Below, in pieces: positions 35,114-45,762 of a stretch of DNA of 64,000 bases. Where the stretch lies: the NCBI RefSeq assembly GCF_009674775.1, contig NZ_WKKE01000002.1:186001-250000 (forward strand). Reading direction: 5' to 3'. Position 1 is the stretch's first letter. Every line of letters starts with the position of its first letter. Below the pieces are notes generated by a model. It ran no database searches. It saw nothing but the letters and a program-made list of their open reading frames with translations, and was not told the origin of the DNA. Source of the stretch: Flavobacterium sp. LC2016-23. GTDB lineage: Bacteria; Bacteroidota; Bacteroidia; Flavobacteriales; Flavobacteriaceae. Position numbers and translations under genes: made by a program.

Positions 35114-35542
35114 ATGAATTATACGAAAGAACAAATATTAGAGCGTTGCAATCAGTTTGCTAAAAACACCCTGATGGAAACGCTGAAAATAGAATATATA
35201 GATGCCGGCGAAGATTTTCTGACGGCTAAAATGCCTGTAAATCCAGCCGTTCACCAACCGATGGGACTGTTACACGGAGGCGCTTCAGTCGCTTTGGCAG
35301 AAAGCGTTGGAAGTGCAGCTTCCTTTTTCTTTATAGACCCAAAAGAACAGGAAGTCCGGGGTATCGAGATTTCTGCCAATCACCTGAAAAGTATTCGCGA
35401 AGGTTATGTTTTCGGAACCGCACGCATCATTCATAAAGGAAGAAGCATCCATCTTTGGGAAATTAAAATTACCGATGAAGAAGGCAATCTGATTTCACTT
35501 TGCAAATTGACGAATATGGTTTTAGATAGAAAGAAAAGCTAA
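35114..35542 (+). CDS. menI: Hotdog-fold thioesterase, likely DHNA-CoA thioesterase
   Basis: 142 residues. PaaI-type hotdog fold with the characteristic MGLLHGGASVALAESVGS segment (active-site Glu in LAES) and ISANHLKSIREGYV. The gene ends 7 nt before an isochorismate synthase gene on the same strand. That context points to 1,4-dihydroxy-2-naphthoyl-CoA hydrolysis in menaquinone synthesis rather than phenylacetate metabolism. The fold is clear; the substrate is an inference from context. Confidence 0.8.
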   Translation: MNYTKEQILERCNQFAKNTLMETLKIEYIDAGEDFLTAKMPVNPAVHQPMGLLHGGASVALAESVGSAASFFFIDPKEQEVRGIEISANHLKSIREGYVFGTARIIHKGRSIHLWEIKITDEEGNLISLCKLTNMVLDRKKS

Positions 35543-35549
35543 TCGAATC

Positions 35550-36614
35550 ATGAATAATTTCTTTTCAAAAATAAAACTACATAAAGAGCAAAATTTACCC
35601 TTTGTACTTTATTCCAAACCCAATTCCACTAAAATGATTGGGCTTTTGCAACAAAATAATGTTTTGCATACCGTTTCTGATTTTACCGAAAAAGGATTTG
35701 TATTTGCTTCTTTTGATGAAAAGCAACTGATCCTGATTCCGGAAAACGAATCTGAAATCATTACTGCTGAACAGGAAAATATTGAGTTCAGTCCGGTTGA
35801 AAGGAACGATGCAGATTTTGATCCGGTTGCTAAAAAAAAGTATGAAGACTTAGTGGACAAAGGAATTCAGGCGATTAAAAACGAAGAATTCAAAAAAGTG
35901 GTATTGTCGCGAAGCGAAAGTGTTGATGTAACCGATTTCGATTTTGTGGCGACTTTCCAGCAATTGATTCAATTGTATCCGACGACTTTTAGTTATTGCT
36001 TTTTTCATCCCGAAATCGGTTTTTGGATGGGGGCAACGCCCGAACAATTATTAAAAGCAAATGGAAATGTATTTGAAACCACTGCTTTGGCCGGAACCCA
36101 GAAAGCTGAATCGGAAGTTGAAATTTCCTGGCAGCAAAAAGAAAAAGACGAGCAGCAATATGTAACCGATTTTATTGTGAAAAGACTTCGCGAAGTGGCG
36201 CTATCAGTTCAGGTAACGGAGCCTTACAGTATCAAAGCGGGATCGATATGGCATATTAAAACTGATATTTCGGGTGTTTTAAATGATAATTCAACTTTGG
36301 AAGAAGTAATTGACACTTTACATCCAACGCCGGCCGTTTGCGGCTTACCTAAAAAGAAAGCAAAAACCTTTATCATTGAAAACGAGAGCTATGACCGGAC
36401 TTTTTACACGGGTTTTTTAGGGGAACTAAACAGCAGTCTGGCATCAAACGCGGTAAGCTCGGATTTATTTGTAAATTTACGAAGCATGCAGCTTCAGGAA
36501 AATAAAGCTATTTTGTACATGGGCTGCGGCATCACCAAAGAAAGTATTCCTGAGAAAGAGTGGGAGGAAAGCGTCAATAAGTCGATGACAATGAAAAGAG
36601 TTTTGAGGAAGTGA
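35550..36614 (+). CDS. menF: Isochorismate synthase
   Basis: 354 residues, a chorismate-binding enzyme. Conserved blocks include KVVLSRSE, GFWMGATPEQLL, TALAGTQ, WHIKTDISG, LHPTPAVCGLPKKKA, and YTGFLGE near the end, with MGCGIT following. It converts chorismate to isochorismate, the first step of menaquinone synthesis. It is co-directional with the thioesterase, 7 nt apart. The chain is shorter than the E. coli MenF (~430), as in other Bacteroidota. Confidence 0.88.
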   Translation: MNNFFSKIKLHKEQNLPFVLYSKPNSTKMIGLLQQNNVLHTVSDFTEKGFVFASFDEKQLILIPENESEIITAEQENIEFSPVERNDADFDPVAKKKYEDLVDKGIQAIKNEEFKKVVLSRSESVDVTDFDFVATFQQLIQLYPTTFSYCFFHPEIGFWMGATPEQLLKANGNVFETTALAGTQKAESEVEISWQQKEKDEQQYVTDFIVKRLREVALSVQVTEPYSIKAGSIWHIKTDISGVLNDNSTLEEVIDTLHPTPAVCGLPKKKAKTFIIENESYDRTFYTGFLGELNSSLASNAVSSDLFVNLRSMQLQENKAILYMGCGITKESIPEKEWEESVNKSMTMKRVLRK

Positions 36615-36621
36615 AAATAAA

Positions 36622-36722
36622 ATAGTCTCAGTTTCCAGTCTCAGTCGCAGTTTACAGTCGCAGTGGGTACTGGGACTGAAAACTGCGACTCAAAACCTGA
36701 AACCTGAAACCTGAAACAAAAA
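36622..36722. repeat. CAGTC/CTGAAAC simple repeats
   Basis: AGTCTCAGTTTCCAGTCTCAG and similar units, then GGGACTGAAAACTGCGACTC and three CCTGAAA repeats. The two halves are roughly complementary, so this is a loose inverted repeat. The same vocabulary appears at 55328-55405, 55930-55973 and 60904-60975. Confidence 0.65.
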
Positions 36723-36738
36723 AAAACAAACAAACAAA

Positions 36739-37455
36739 ATGAAATTAGATATACTAGCCTTTGGCGCACACCCGGACGATGTAGAATTAGGTTGTGCCGG
36801 AACCATTTTAAAAGAAGTATCACTGGGTAAAAAAGTCGGTATTGTAGATTTAACACGTGGCGAACTGGGTACACGCGGTACGGCTGAAACCAGAGATGAG
36901 GAGGCCGCTGCTGCCGCGAAAATATTAGGAGTTGTGGTTCGCGAGAATCTGGCCATGCGTGACGGCTTTTTTGTAAATGATGAAAAACATCAGCTGGAAG
37001 TCATTAAGATGATCCGAAAGTACAAACCTGAAATTGTTTTGTGCAATGCCATTGAAGATCGCCATATTGATCACGGGAAAGGAAGTAAATTGGTTTCCGA
37101 TGCCTGCTTTTTATCAGGACTGATTAAAATTGAAACTTCAATTGACGGCCTGAATCAGGAAGCCTGGCGACCTAAAGTGGTCTATCACTATATTCAGTGG
37201 AAAAACATTGAACCGGATTTCGTAGTAGACATCACCGGCTTTGAAGAGAAAAAAATAGAAGCGATCCTGGCGTATAAAACACAATTTTATGACGCCAGCT
37301 CCAAAGAGCCTGCCACACCCATTACAAGCAAAAACTTTCTCGAAAGCTTAAATTATCGTGCGCAGGACTTAGGAAGGCTTATTGGGAAAGATTTTGCGGA
37401 AGGATTTACTGTTGAAAGGTGTTTGGCAGTCAATAGCTTAGAAAATTTGATGTAA
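36739..37455 (+). CDS. bshB1: Bacillithiol biosynthesis deacetylase BshB1
   Basis: 238 residues. LmbE/PIG-L fold with the zinc-binding AHPDDVE motif (11-17), TRGELGTRGT (39-48) and HIDHGKGS (His pair, about 113-120). This full set fits BshB1, which deacetylates GlcNAc-malate to GlcN-malate in the synthesis of bacillithiol, the low-molecular-weight thiol of many Bacteroidota. It stands between a repeat and the tRNA-His gene. The start follows an A-rich leader and gives the standard N-terminus MKLDILAFGAHPDD. Confidence 0.93.
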   Translation: MKLDILAFGAHPDDVELGCAGTILKEVSLGKKVGIVDLTRGELGTRGTAETRDEEAAAAAKILGVVVRENLAMRDGFFVNDEKHQLEVIKMIRKYKPEIVLCNAIEDRHIDHGKGSKLVSDACFLSGLIKIETSIDGLNQEAWRPKVVYHYIQWKNIEPDFVVDITGFEEKKIEAILAYKTQFYDASSKEPATPITSKNFLESLNYRAQDLGRLIGKDFAEGFTVERCLAVNSLENLM

Positions 37456-37471
37456 TTTTTTCAAATTTTTC

Positions 37472-37502
37472 TTTGTAGAAGTAAACCTTTGTTGTATATT
37501 TG
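37472..37502 (+). promoter_or_regulatory. Complete promoter of tRNA-His
   Basis: TTTG (37472-37475), 19-bp spacer, TATATTTG (37495-37502). Both boxes match the Bacteroidota consensus. Confidence 0.8.
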
Positions 37503-37519
37503 CAACCGCAAAGAAAAAT

Positions 37520-37594
37520 GGTGGTTGTAGCTCAGCTGGTTAGAGTATTGGTTTGTGGTGCCGAGGGTCGCCGGTTCGAACCCGGTCAGCCACC
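37520..37594 (+). tRNA. tRNA-His (GTG)
   Basis: The cloverleaf reads GTGGTTG acceptor strand (37521-37527) pairing with CAGCCAC (37587-37593). The D-arm is GCTCAGCTGGTTAGAG, the anticodon loop TTGTGGT gives anticodon GTG, and the T-loop is GGTTCGAACC. The G at 37520 opposite C 37594 is the extra G-1:C73 pair that marks tRNA-His. CCA is not encoded. Confidence 0.96.
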
Positions 37595-37603
37595 CAGAAA
37601 TTT

Positions 37604-37632
37604 AAAGCCTTGAAGAAATTCAGGGCTTTTTT
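37604..37632 (+). terminator. Terminator of tRNA-His
   Basis: AAAGCCTTGAA and TTCAGGGCTTT pair with one G-T wobble around GAAA and are followed by a T run. Confidence 0.8.
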
Positions 37633-37756
37633 TGTGCCAAAAAATTAAAAATCCAAATTCCAAATCTGAAACTTCAATTCTGAACTTCGAAATTCCAAAC
37701 TCGAAATACGAAATTTCAAATTCCAATGTTTTCAATAGATTGGATCACTATTTTTT

Positions 37757-37884
37757 GTGTCATTTCGACCGAAGGGAGAAATCGCACTCGTATTCCACAG
37801 AAACTGGCAATTTTAGCTACAGGGTTTCTGGTGTGATTTACTTCGTCTGTTCAATATCGCTCGGCTATACGTCGAAATTGACAA
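37757..37884. repeat. GTCATTTCGACC-type inverted repeat, diverged copy
   Basis: GTGTCATTTCGACCGAAGGG on the left and GTCGAAATTGACA on the right, with an inner GTCTGTTCAATATCGCTCGG related to the inner part of the copy at ~1867. Just upstream, 37640-37735 is an AAATTCCAAATTC-type simple repeat. Confidence 0.75.
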
Positions 37885-37987
37885 GATTTTACCCCCGCAA
37901 AATTGGAATTTTACTTTTCTTGGACACAAAAAAAACACAACGTTTAAGAGTTGTGCTTTAGTTGGTTTATTATATTTGGTTGTTGTA

Positions 37988-38842
37988 TTATCTTATTTCC
38001 TCAAAAGTGGTTCCCTGCTTGATATCTCCGGTAGAAAAACCTTTTTTAAACCAGTACATTCTTTGTTCAGAGGTACCATGTGTAAAAGAATCAGGAACTA
38101 CTTGTCCGCTCATTTTACTTTGAATAGCATCATCTCCAACGGCATTTGCAGCACTTAAGGCTTCTTCGATATCACCAGATTCAATATATTGCTGGTTGTC
38201 ATGAGCCCATACTCCTGCATAAAAATCGGCTTGCAATTCCAGTGCAACCGAAAGTTTATTCGCTTCGGCTTCGCTTTTACCTTCCTGGTCCTGACGCATT
38301 TTTTCCGAGGTTCCCAATAAAGTCTGAACGTGATGGCCAATTTCGTGCGCTATAACGTATGCAATGGCAAAGTCACCACCCTTAGCACCAAATTTATTTT
38401 TTAGTTCCTCAAAGAAGCCTAAATCCATATATACTTTTTGGTCTCCAGGGCAATAAAATGGACCGGATGCAGATGAAGCTCCACCGCATGCAGTTTGTTC
38501 AGAGCCTTTAAAAAGTACTAATTTAGGTTTTTTATACGTAATCCCGTGTTCTTCAAACTTTTTAGTCCACGTATCTTCTGTTTTTGCTAGCACAGACCTA
38601 ACAAAATGCCCCATTTCTTCATCTTCTTTACTCAACGGAACTGCCGCTTCGGTTTGAGTACCTTGTGAACCTTGCATTTGTTCTAAAATTGGGGTAATCA
38701 TCTTTGCATTTTCACCTCCAAAAATATTCACTAGTAAAATAATAATTCCGATAATTCCTCCTCCTACGATTGTTTTTCCTCCTGAGGACATTCCTCTCCT
38801 ATCTTCGACATTATCACTTTCTCTTGTTCCTTTCCACTTCAT
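37988..38842 (-). CDS. Neutral zinc metallopeptidase, membrane-anchored
   Basis: 284 residues. One transmembrane helix (about 23-41) follows a short cytoplasmic N-terminus typical of the YpfJ family (MKWKGTRESDNVEDRRG). The zinc motif HEIGHH lies at 166-171 with a downstream ELQADFYAGVWA glutamate region. Two Cys (CGGASSASGPFYC, about 119-131) may form a disulfide, placing the catalytic domain in the periplasm. Physiological substrates of the family are unknown. Single gene; start by homology to the family N-terminus. Confidence 0.88.
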   Translation of the reverse strand: MKWKGTRESDNVEDRRGMSSGGKTIVGGGIIGIIILLVNIFGGENAKMITPILEQMQGSQGTQTEAAVPLSKEDEEMGHFVRSVLAKTEDTWTKKFEEHGITYKKPKLVLFKGSEQTACGGASSASGPFYCPGDQKVYMDLGFFEELKNKFGAKGGDFAIAYVIAHEIGHHVQTLLGTSEKMRQDQEGKSEAEANKLSVALELQADFYAGVWAHDNQQYIESGDIEEALSAANAVGDDAIQSKMSGQVVPDSFTHGTSEQRMYWFKKGFSTGDIKQGTTFEEIR

Positions 38843-38933
38843 AGTATATTGTTTTAATGGTAGTTGTAATTTTAGTTCTACGAATTTAGAGTTTTTTTTG
38901 AAAATAGAGTTACACCACGGGATTAACTTTTTT

Positions 38934-41900
38934 CTACTTTATCCACTTCGATAAGGCCTCTTCGACCGTACCGCGAATAATAGGTTTTGAGATGTAATCG
39001 TTCATTCCTGCAGATAAACATTTGTTTCGTTCGTCTTTTTCTGCACCGGCGGTAACTGCAATTATCGGAATGCTTTTTCCTGTTAATGTGTTTCTAATAG
39101 CTCTTGTGGCTTCATAACCATTCATAATAGGCATTTGAATGTCCATAAAGACGAGATCCGGACTAATATTTTCGATTTGATTTACTGCTTCATAACCATT
39201 CTCACATTCATAAATAATCGTATTGAGATTCAGGTTTTTTAAGATTGTTTTGAGCAACAGCATGTTTACTTTGTTGTCTTCTACAATCAGGATGCTTAAT
39301 TTTTTTTGACTGGAATAGTAGTTCAGGTCAAATTCCTCATTAATCGTTTTGGATACTATTTTGTACTTTTCATTGATACTTTTGTGACTGATATTTAAAT
39401 TCAGGTCAAAGTAGAAATTACTTCCTTCGTCTATTTTGCTTTTAAGCTGTAAACGGCTTTCCATCAAAGCCAGGAGCTGATTAGATATGGTAAGTCCAAG
39501 ACCGGTTCCTCCAAATTTTCTTGTTGTCGAGCTGTCTTCCTGAGAAAAAGCCTTGAATATTTTATTCTGGTTTTTTTCGAGTATGCCTATTCCGGTATCA
39601 ACCACCGAGAATCGAATGATGTAATTTTCCTCTGATTTTTGCTCAATAACAGAAACATTTAGTTTTATACTGCCTTCATTTGTAAACTTAATGGCATTGG
39701 ATAAAAGATTGATCAGAATTTGTTTTAAACGTACAATATCGGTCCAGATGTATTTCGGGACATTCGGATCAACGTTCAGTTCCAGTTGAAGGTTTTTTTG
39801 GTTGGATTCATAAACGATCAGGTCGAATATTTGTCCCAGTATTTTCTGAATATCGTAGAGGTCTATAAAAAGCTCCAGTTTTCCTGCCTCGATTTTAGAG
39901 AAATCGAGTATATCGTTGATGATTTCCAATAAAGAATGTGCCGATTGATTGATGGTAGTCATGTACTTTTCCTGAATTTCTTCAAGATTGGTTTTCATCA
40001 GTAAATGTGTAAATCCGATAATACCATTTAAAGGGGTACGGATTTCATGAGACATATTGGCTAAGAAATCAGATTTCGATTTATTTGCTGCTTCTGCCAG
40101 TTCTTTGGCTTTTATGGCGTCTTCGCTTTCTTTGATTTTGGCCTGGTTTCTGTTTCGGTCCAAAGCCGATGAAATATTGTTAGCCAGTGTCTGAAAAATG
40201 TAGATTTCGTCATCTGTCCATTTCCTTTCTTTGGTACAGTCATCAAAACCGATAAAACCCGAGAAGTTATTGTTGGCATACAGCGGTAAAATCAAAATGG
40301 ATTTGATTTCATTGCGAACCAGTAAATTTTTAAAAAAAGTATCTTCGAGGTTTTGTGTTAAAGTACTTAGCACTTTTTTACTCTGAGAATGCTCAATTAT
40401 TTCTTTTAAATTTTCTTCTGTAAAATGTTGTAATTCTGTTATTTGATGTTTTACGCCGTCTCTGGACCATTTGTATTGCTGGCTAATGGTCTGGGTTTCA
40501 AAATCTTTTTCGTAATAAAAAATATGATCGACATTCGAGGCTTCCCCTATGATTTCGTATGTCTCTTCAAACATTTTATGTGTGCTTTTGCTCATTAAAA
40601 ACTTCTCTGTACAAAGCGCCAGTGCAGAAAGTAATTCACTTTTCAGTTCCAGTTTTTTCTCCGCTTTAAGCCGCATTTGGGATGAAATTGCCAGCGATAT
40701 CACATCCGATATGGTTCTGGCATAATTAATATCTTCATTGTCCCATTCTCTTTTTTCTTCGGTGCTTTCAAAACAGGCGACCCCGGCCAGTTGTCCGTTC
40801 AGGAAAATAGGCACGTCCAGCATGGATTTTATTTTATTCTGGGTAAAATAAACTTCTTTAAATTCAGAGGTTTCTAACTTATTGAAGACATCCGGGGCAT
40901 TTATAATGGCTTTGTTTTTTAAGGTTTCAAAGTAAATCGGATACGATTCCTTGTCGAGAATGTTTTTATCATTTAAAGTCTGATTGTCCCAGCTAAACAG
41001 GTTCTTACAGGTTATAATGTCATTGGAGTATCTCCAGAAACTCACCCTGTTTGTTTTGGATACTGTTGCGGCTTCCTGAATAATATAATCAATTACAGTT
41101 TGGAAATTACTGTAGTTCCGAAAATCTGTTGTTGATAATTTTTTGGTGGAGTTGTTGTAAGATTCGATTTTTTCGAGACGTCTTTTTTTCTCGTTTTCGA
41201 TGTCCTTTATTTCTGTAATATCCCGTGCAATACCCGCAAAACCTATAGTCTGGCCCAGATCATTTTTACGAATAATTACTTTTTGGGAGATCCATAATTC
41301 TTCGCCGTTTTTCTTTAAAACAGGAATTTCAATTGTAGGATAATTGATTTCATTCTGCTCTAAATTTTCGTAAAAATCAACAGCATTTTTTATATAATCT
41401 TCATGAATGAAATTGGAATAATGCTGCATGATAATTTCGTTCTCAGAATAGCCCAAAATAGAAAATCCAAATTCATTTACAAAAGTAAAATAGCCATTGA
41501 CATTGATTTCAAATATAATATCCGTAGCAGTCTGAATCAGGTTTTTGTACTGATCCTGAACAATGATCTGCTCCGTAACATCCTGGCCGATACTAATAAT
41601 CAGATCTTCGGAAAATTTTTTGTCTTTCCATTGAATGTATTTGTACTCTCCATTTTTATTTTTTAATTTCTGGATGTACAGTTTATCATCAATTTGCCTT
41701 TTATTGTGTTTTTCCTGTATGAATTCCTGATCTTCAGTAAGTTTCCAGAACTTCATAGCCATAACTTCATCCGGCAGATACCCTAAAATAGAGGTAATAG
41801 TCTCACTGCAGAATAGTATTTCACCCTTCTGATTGGTTGCAATGGTGAGGGAATTTCCTTTATGAACAATTTCATTTGTAAATCTGAAATTATCGCGACT

Positions 41901-42617
41901 GTTTAATAAAACAGCATATTTTACCTGATTGATAATGAAAATCAGAATCGAAAAATTAATCAGTAAGATGGAGGACTTTAAGGGAATTAAACGAAAAACG
42001 ATTGTTATAATCTGAAATGTTAAAGCCAACGCAACAAAAAGCCAGTAAATTTTGATTGGCTTTAAAATATTATAAGCAAAGAAAAATGAAATTAAGAAAA
42101 CAATAATTGGTACAACATCATTAGTAAGGTAAATAATATTGAAGGCCACATAGGAAATATAAATAAAGAAAGAGAAGATAAAAATAGGCTGAATCTTATC
42201 TTTCAGTACTTTTATTTTATCGGTTACCAAATAAACCAGCAGCACAAAAAAACCAATAGAGGCATTTGTGATCAGTAAACTTTTGGGTCTGATCTTAAAG
42301 ATTTCATTGATAATTTCAATTACAATAATAGCGATCCCAAAGAATAAAATGTAGAGTTGGTATTCCCTGCTGGTAGTTTCGTCTTCTTTTCTTTTCTCAA
42401 TGAAATATCCAATTTTAGCTTTAATCCTGAAAAATTGATAAACCAGTAAAGACACAAAACCTAATAAGGACAATCCTAAAATGATGATTTTAGGATTGTT
42501 ATAAAAAATAATATCGGAGTTAAATACAAACCAGTTTAATCCGCCTGCTTTCAGGATATCACCAAAAATGGTAATTCCCGAAATCAGTGAATGAATACAA
42601 CTATAGTTTTGTACCAT
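38934..42617 (-). CDS. Hybrid sensor histidine kinase / response regulator
   Basis: 1227 residues. About seven transmembrane helices in residues 45-235 are followed by two PAS domains (about 250-350 and 360-470; [28 protein letters not shown]) and two GAF domains (about 500-640 and 655-815). Then comes the HisKA box SHEIRTP with phospho-acceptor H857, the ATPase boxes [17 protein letters not shown] and GGTGLGLTI, and a C-terminal receiver with phospho-acceptor D1159 (FMDIQMP). There is no DNA-binding output domain, so a phosphorelay partner elsewhere is expected. The signal is unknown. Confidence 0.9.
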   Translation of the reverse strand: MVQNYSCIHSLISGITIFGDILKAGGLNWFVFNSDIIFYNNPKIIILGLSLLGFVSLLVYQFFRIKAKIGYFIEKRKEDETTSREYQLYILFFGIAIIVIEIINEIFKIRPKSLLITNASIGFFVLLVYLVTDKIKVLKDKIQPIFIFSFFIYISYVAFNIIYLTNDVVPIIVFLISFFFAYNILKPIKIYWLFVALALTFQIITIVFRLIPLKSSILLINFSILIFIINQVKYAVLLNSRDNFRFTNEIVHKGNSLTIATNQKGEILFCSETITSILGYLPDEVMAMKFWKLTEDQEFIQEKHNKRQIDDKLYIQKLKNKNGEYKYIQWKDKKFSEDLIISIGQDVTEQIIVQDQYKNLIQTATDIIFEINVNGYFTFVNEFGFSILGYSENEIIMQHYSNFIHEDYIKNAVDFYENLEQNEINYPTIEIPVLKKNGEELWISQKVIIRKNDLGQTIGFAGIARDITEIKDIENEKKRRLEKIESYNNSTKKLSTTDFRNYSNFQTVIDYIIQEAATVSKTNRVSFWRYSNDIITCKNLFSWDNQTLNDKNILDKESYPIYFETLKNKAIINAPDVFNKLETSEFKEVYFTQNKIKSMLDVPIFLNGQLAGVACFESTEEKREWDNEDINYARTISDVISLAISSQMRLKAEKKLELKSELLSALALCTEKFLMSKSTHKMFEETYEIIGEASNVDHIFYYEKDFETQTISQQYKWSRDGVKHQITELQHFTEENLKEIIEHSQSKKVLSTLTQNLEDTFFKNLLVRNEIKSILILPLYANNNFSGFIGFDDCTKERKWTDDEIYIFQTLANNISSALDRNRNQAKIKESEDAIKAKELAEAANKSKSDFLANMSHEIRTPLNGIIGFTHLLMKTNLEEIQEKYMTTINQSAHSLLEIINDILDFSKIEAGKLELFIDLYDIQKILGQIFDLIVYESNQKNLQLELNVDPNVPKYIWTDIVRLKQILINLLSNAIKFTNEGSIKLNVSVIEQKSEENYIIRFSVVDTGIGILEKNQNKIFKAFSQEDSSTTRKFGGTGLGLTISNQLLALMESRLQLKSKIDEGSNFYFDLNLNISHKSINEKYKIVSKTINEEFDLNYYSSQKKLSILIVEDNKVNMLLLKTILKNLNLNTIIYECENGYEAVNQIENISPDLVFMDIQMPIMNGYEATRAIRNTLTGKSIPIIAVTAGAEKDERNKCLSAGMNDYISKPIIRGTVEEALSKWIK

Positions 42618-42713
42618 AGTATTTTGGGGTATTTGGTTTAGTAAATAGCTTTTTTTTGAGTTTCTGAAAGGAGTAGGTTAAGCTCGTTTCTTTATTTAGA
42701 AGCCCCGCAATTA

Positions 42714-43505
42714 TTATGAATCCGACTGACCAATAGCGTCAATAGAATTTTCATCTTCGTCATTTAGTATAATAGCCCTGTAAATTGCATAATTTACGGA
42801 GTAGGTAATCGGAATTGTAAATACAATACCAATGCAACAGCCAATAAAACCAACCATAGAAGCCAATCCTCCCACGATTACTAAAAGAAGAATTACAAAA
42901 GGTTGTTTGCTTACGATCATCACGCTCGATTTGATGGCGTCTATAGCATTCAGGTCACCAAAAATAATCAACGGAATAGTTAAAGTAGTAAATAAGGTAA
43001 TCACAATAGTAATGACAGTATCTACGAACATGATGCCCAGTAAGCTGAAACCAACTGAAATTAATCCTCCCAGCAAAGAAATCGACAGGGCAGCAATAAA
43101 AAGATTAGGAAAGTGACGGGAGGTATAGTAAGAAAAAATAGTGGAAACATTAAAAGCTTCATCTTTATCCGCACAATCAGCCATTTTTAGGAATCCTGCT
43201 GTAAACGGACTTAAAAACGCGGCCACAAAAGCGAGGACTAAAGTATAAATAAGCAAAATTGAATTGTCTGCCTGTTCGCTTTGCAGGTTTTTAAAGAATT
43301 GTTCGTTAAAATGCTCAACACCATACAGTGCTACTAAAATTCCTCCTCCAAGGAAAAAAGCTAAGATTGAAAACACCAGTAATATCAATCCTGCATAAAG
43401 TGCTATTTTTTTATAGTTTTCGAAAGCGTGGTTGAAAACATTCGAAAAATCTAACGAATAGCCATTTTTCCTAATGTCTTCGATTTGGTCAAGTGTAGAT
43501 TTCAT
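42714..43505 (-). CDS. Polytopic membrane protein of unknown function
   Basis: 263 residues. An N-terminal soluble segment with SLDFSNVFNHAFENYKK is followed by about five or six hydrophobic segments with Gly-rich turns, and an acidic C-terminus. Relatives in flavobacteria are sometimes labelled as carotene monooxygenases without support; I see no oxygenase motif. Likely in the inner membrane. No operon partner within 95 bp on either side. Confidence 0.65.
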   Translation of the reverse strand: MKSTLDQIEDIRKNGYSLDFSNVFNHAFENYKKIALYAGLILLVFSILAFFLGGGILVALYGVEHFNEQFFKNLQSEQADNSILLIYTLVLAFVAAFLSPFTAGFLKMADCADKDEAFNVSTIFSYYTSRHFPNLFIAALSISLLGGLISVGFSLLGIMFVDTVITIVITLFTTLTIPLIIFGDLNAIDAIKSSVMIVSKQPFVILLLVIVGGLASMVGFIGCCIGIVFTIPITYSVNYAIYRAIILNDEDENSIDAIGQSDS

Positions 43506-43623
43506 TTTTTTGAGTAAAATTGTTTTATAGTCCGTTTTATTTGATGTTATTCAGACGTAAATATAATATTTTTAATCAATTCCATATAAAAATCTATAAA
43601 ACATTACTAAAATGTTTTAGTGC

Positions 43624-44952
43624 TTATAACCAGTCTAATATGCGTTTAATTGCCTTTAATTTATCTTTGTAAGGGGCATAACGCATGGGAAGGTCCAGCC
43701 AGTTTCCTTTTTTGACCACTCCTTTATGATGTGAGAAAATATCAAAGCTCAATTGCCCATGATATGCCCCTATACCGCTGTGGCCTACACCGCCAAAAGG
43801 CAGTCTTTTATTAGAAAAATGTACAACAGTATCGTTAATGCAGCCGCCTCCAAAAGAGTAGCTTGTAATTAATTTTTTGGCAAAAGATTTATTGTCACTA
43901 AAAACGTAAAATGCAAGAGGTTTCTCATATCTGCTGATGACGTTTTTAATTTCTTCTTCCGTTTCATAAGTAAGGATGGGTAAAACCGGACCAAAAATTT
44001 CTTCTTTCATAACTGCACTGTCCAAACTGGGTTCTTCCAGGAGTGTTGGAGCAATATATAAGGCATTCGCATCTGTTTCCCCGCCAAACAGTACTCTTTC
44101 CGGATCAATCATATTGGCTAAACGCAACCAGTTTTTGGTATTGATGATTCGGGCAAAATCAGGTGATTTCTCTATTTTTTTGCCATAGGCTTTGGTGATT
44201 TCTTCCATCATAAAAGAGATGAAATTGATTTTCATATTCTTTTGGATCAGGATGTAATCGGGAGCGATACAGGTTTGTCCGGCATTGATAAACTTGCCCC
44301 AGACAATTCTTTTGGCCGCTAATTTTAAATCGGCAGTTTCATCAATAATACAAGGGTTTTTTCCGCCTAATTCCAGGGTAACGGGTGTCAGATGTTCTGC
44401 AGCAGCTTTGGCAACCACTTTACCAACAGCTACACTTCCGGTAAAGAAAATATAATCCCAGCGTTGTGCCAGCAGGGTATTGGAAACATCTACACCGCCT
44501 TCAAAAACTTCAACATGATTGACATGAAAGGTCTTCTGAATGATTTTCGCTATGATCGCTGATGTATGTGGTGTAAGTTCCGAAGGTTTTAAAACCACTC
44601 TGTTTCCCGCTGCAACAGCTGAAATCATGGGACATAAGGCAAGCTGAAAGGGATAATTCCAGGGCGCAATAACCAATACTTTTCCGTAAGGCTCTTTGTA
44701 AATATAATCGGTGGAAGGAAAATTAAGAAGTGACGGGAAAATACGTTTTGGTTTTGCCCACTTCTGAATATTCTTGATGGTGTCTTTCAATTCAGAAATG
44801 ACATAATTAGTTTCGGTTAAAACAGCTTCAAATTCAGGTTTTTTAAAATCATCGTATAAAGCTTTTACAATCAGGTCCTCGCTTTTCTGAATGTTATACA
44901 ATAACTTTTTAAGCGTTTCTTTTCTGTATCCGATGTCGTTTTTGTAGTCCAT
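43624..44952 (-). CDS. Aldehyde dehydrogenase, short class-3-like
   Basis: 442 residues. Conserved NAD(P)-linked aldehyde dehydrogenase features are PWNYPFQL, FFTGSVAVGK, ELGGKNPCII (catalytic Glu) and GQTCIAPDY (catalytic Cys), with EEIFGPVLP. The short chain and the hydrophobic C-terminus resemble class 3 enzymes that oxidise fatty aldehydes. Single gene. Confidence 0.9.
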   Translation of the reverse strand: MDYKNDIGYRKETLKKLLYNIQKSEDLIVKALYDDFKKPEFEAVLTETNYVISELKDTIKNIQKWAKPKRIFPSLLNFPSTDYIYKEPYGKVLVIAPWNYPFQLALCPMISAVAAGNRVVLKPSELTPHTSAIIAKIIQKTFHVNHVEVFEGGVDVSNTLLAQRWDYIFFTGSVAVGKVVAKAAAEHLTPVTLELGGKNPCIIDETADLKLAAKRIVWGKFINAGQTCIAPDYILIQKNMKINFISFMMEEITKAYGKKIEKSPDFARIINTKNWLRLANMIDPERVLFGGETDANALYIAPTLLEEPSLDSAVMKEEIFGPVLPILTYETEEEIKNVISRYEKPLAFYVFSDNKSFAKKLITSYSFGGGCINDTVVHFSNKRLPFGGVGHSGIGAYHGQLSFDIFSHHKGVVKKGNWLDLPMRYAPYKDKLKAIKRILDWL

Positions 44953-45027
44953 TTTACGTTTAACTTGATTTTTTGACTTTGCAAGTTAATTTATAAAATT
45001 TAAAAAAATAACAATTTCATCATAAAA

Positions 45028-45717
45028 TCACAGGGCATTCCAGATCGTTTCATTCGGTACAGGCGCAATAATTGTAATATCTTCTTTGGAAACAGGATGG
45101 ATAAAAACTAATTTTCTGGCATGCAGATGAATGCCGCCATCGGGATTACTGCGGTCGGAACCATATTTTAGATCTCCTTTTATCGGAGAGCCGATTGCCG
45201 CTAATTGCGCACGAATCTGATGATGGCGACCTGTATGAAGATTAATCTCCAACGCCACATAATTCTGAAGTTCTTTAAAAACGGTATAATCCAGACTTGC
45301 AACTTTACTGTCCGGGACTTCTTTTAAATGGGCTTTTGACGTATTATTTTTTTCGTTTCTTTTTAAAAAGTGAACCAATTTGGCAGTTTTTTCAACGGGT
45401 TTGTTTTTAACAACTGCCCAATAGGTTTTTTGCGTTTCGCGGTTGCTGAACATTTCGTTCATTCGCGTTAAAGCTTTGCTGGTTCTGGCAAAAACAACGA
45501 TTCCTGTGGTAGGCCTGTCCAAACGGTGGATTACCCCAAGAAATACATCACCCGGTTTATTATACTTGTCTTTAATGTATTCCTTTACAACATCCGATAA
45601 TGGTTTGTCACCCGTTTTATCGCCCTGTACAATATCGCCTACGCGCTTATTGACTACAATAATATGGTTGTCTTCGTGCAGGATTTGCAGGTTGTTTTTA
45701 TTAGAAAGTACTTTCAA
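45028..45717 (-). CDS. RluA-family pseudouridine synthase
   Basis: 229 residues. The catalytic block VIHRLDRPTTG has the invariant Asp of RluA-type synthases, with VFARTSKA and an RHHQIRAQLA segment near residue 165. It has no S4 domain at the N-terminus, so it is the short RluA/RluC-D-like type. It isomerises uridine to pseudouridine in rRNA or tRNA; the target position cannot be told. Confidence 0.9.
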   Translation of the reverse strand: MKVLSNKNNLQILHEDNHIIVVNKRVGDIVQGDKTGDKPLSDVVKEYIKDKYNKPGDVFLGVIHRLDRPTTGIVVFARTSKALTRMNEMFSNRETQKTYWAVVKNKPVEKTAKLVHFLKRNEKNNTSKAHLKEVPDSKVASLDYTVFKELQNYVALEINLHTGRHHQIRAQLAAIGSPIKGDLKYGSDRSNPDGGIHLHARKLVFIHPVSKEDITIIAPVPNETIWNAL

Positions 45718-45762
45718 AATCGATTTTTAGATTATAGGATTTTTAGATTGTTCGAATGAACT

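Noticed and set aside
36641-36956. Minus-strand frames opposite bshB1
   Set aside because: They are antisense to a clear enzyme gene and begin in simple repeats.
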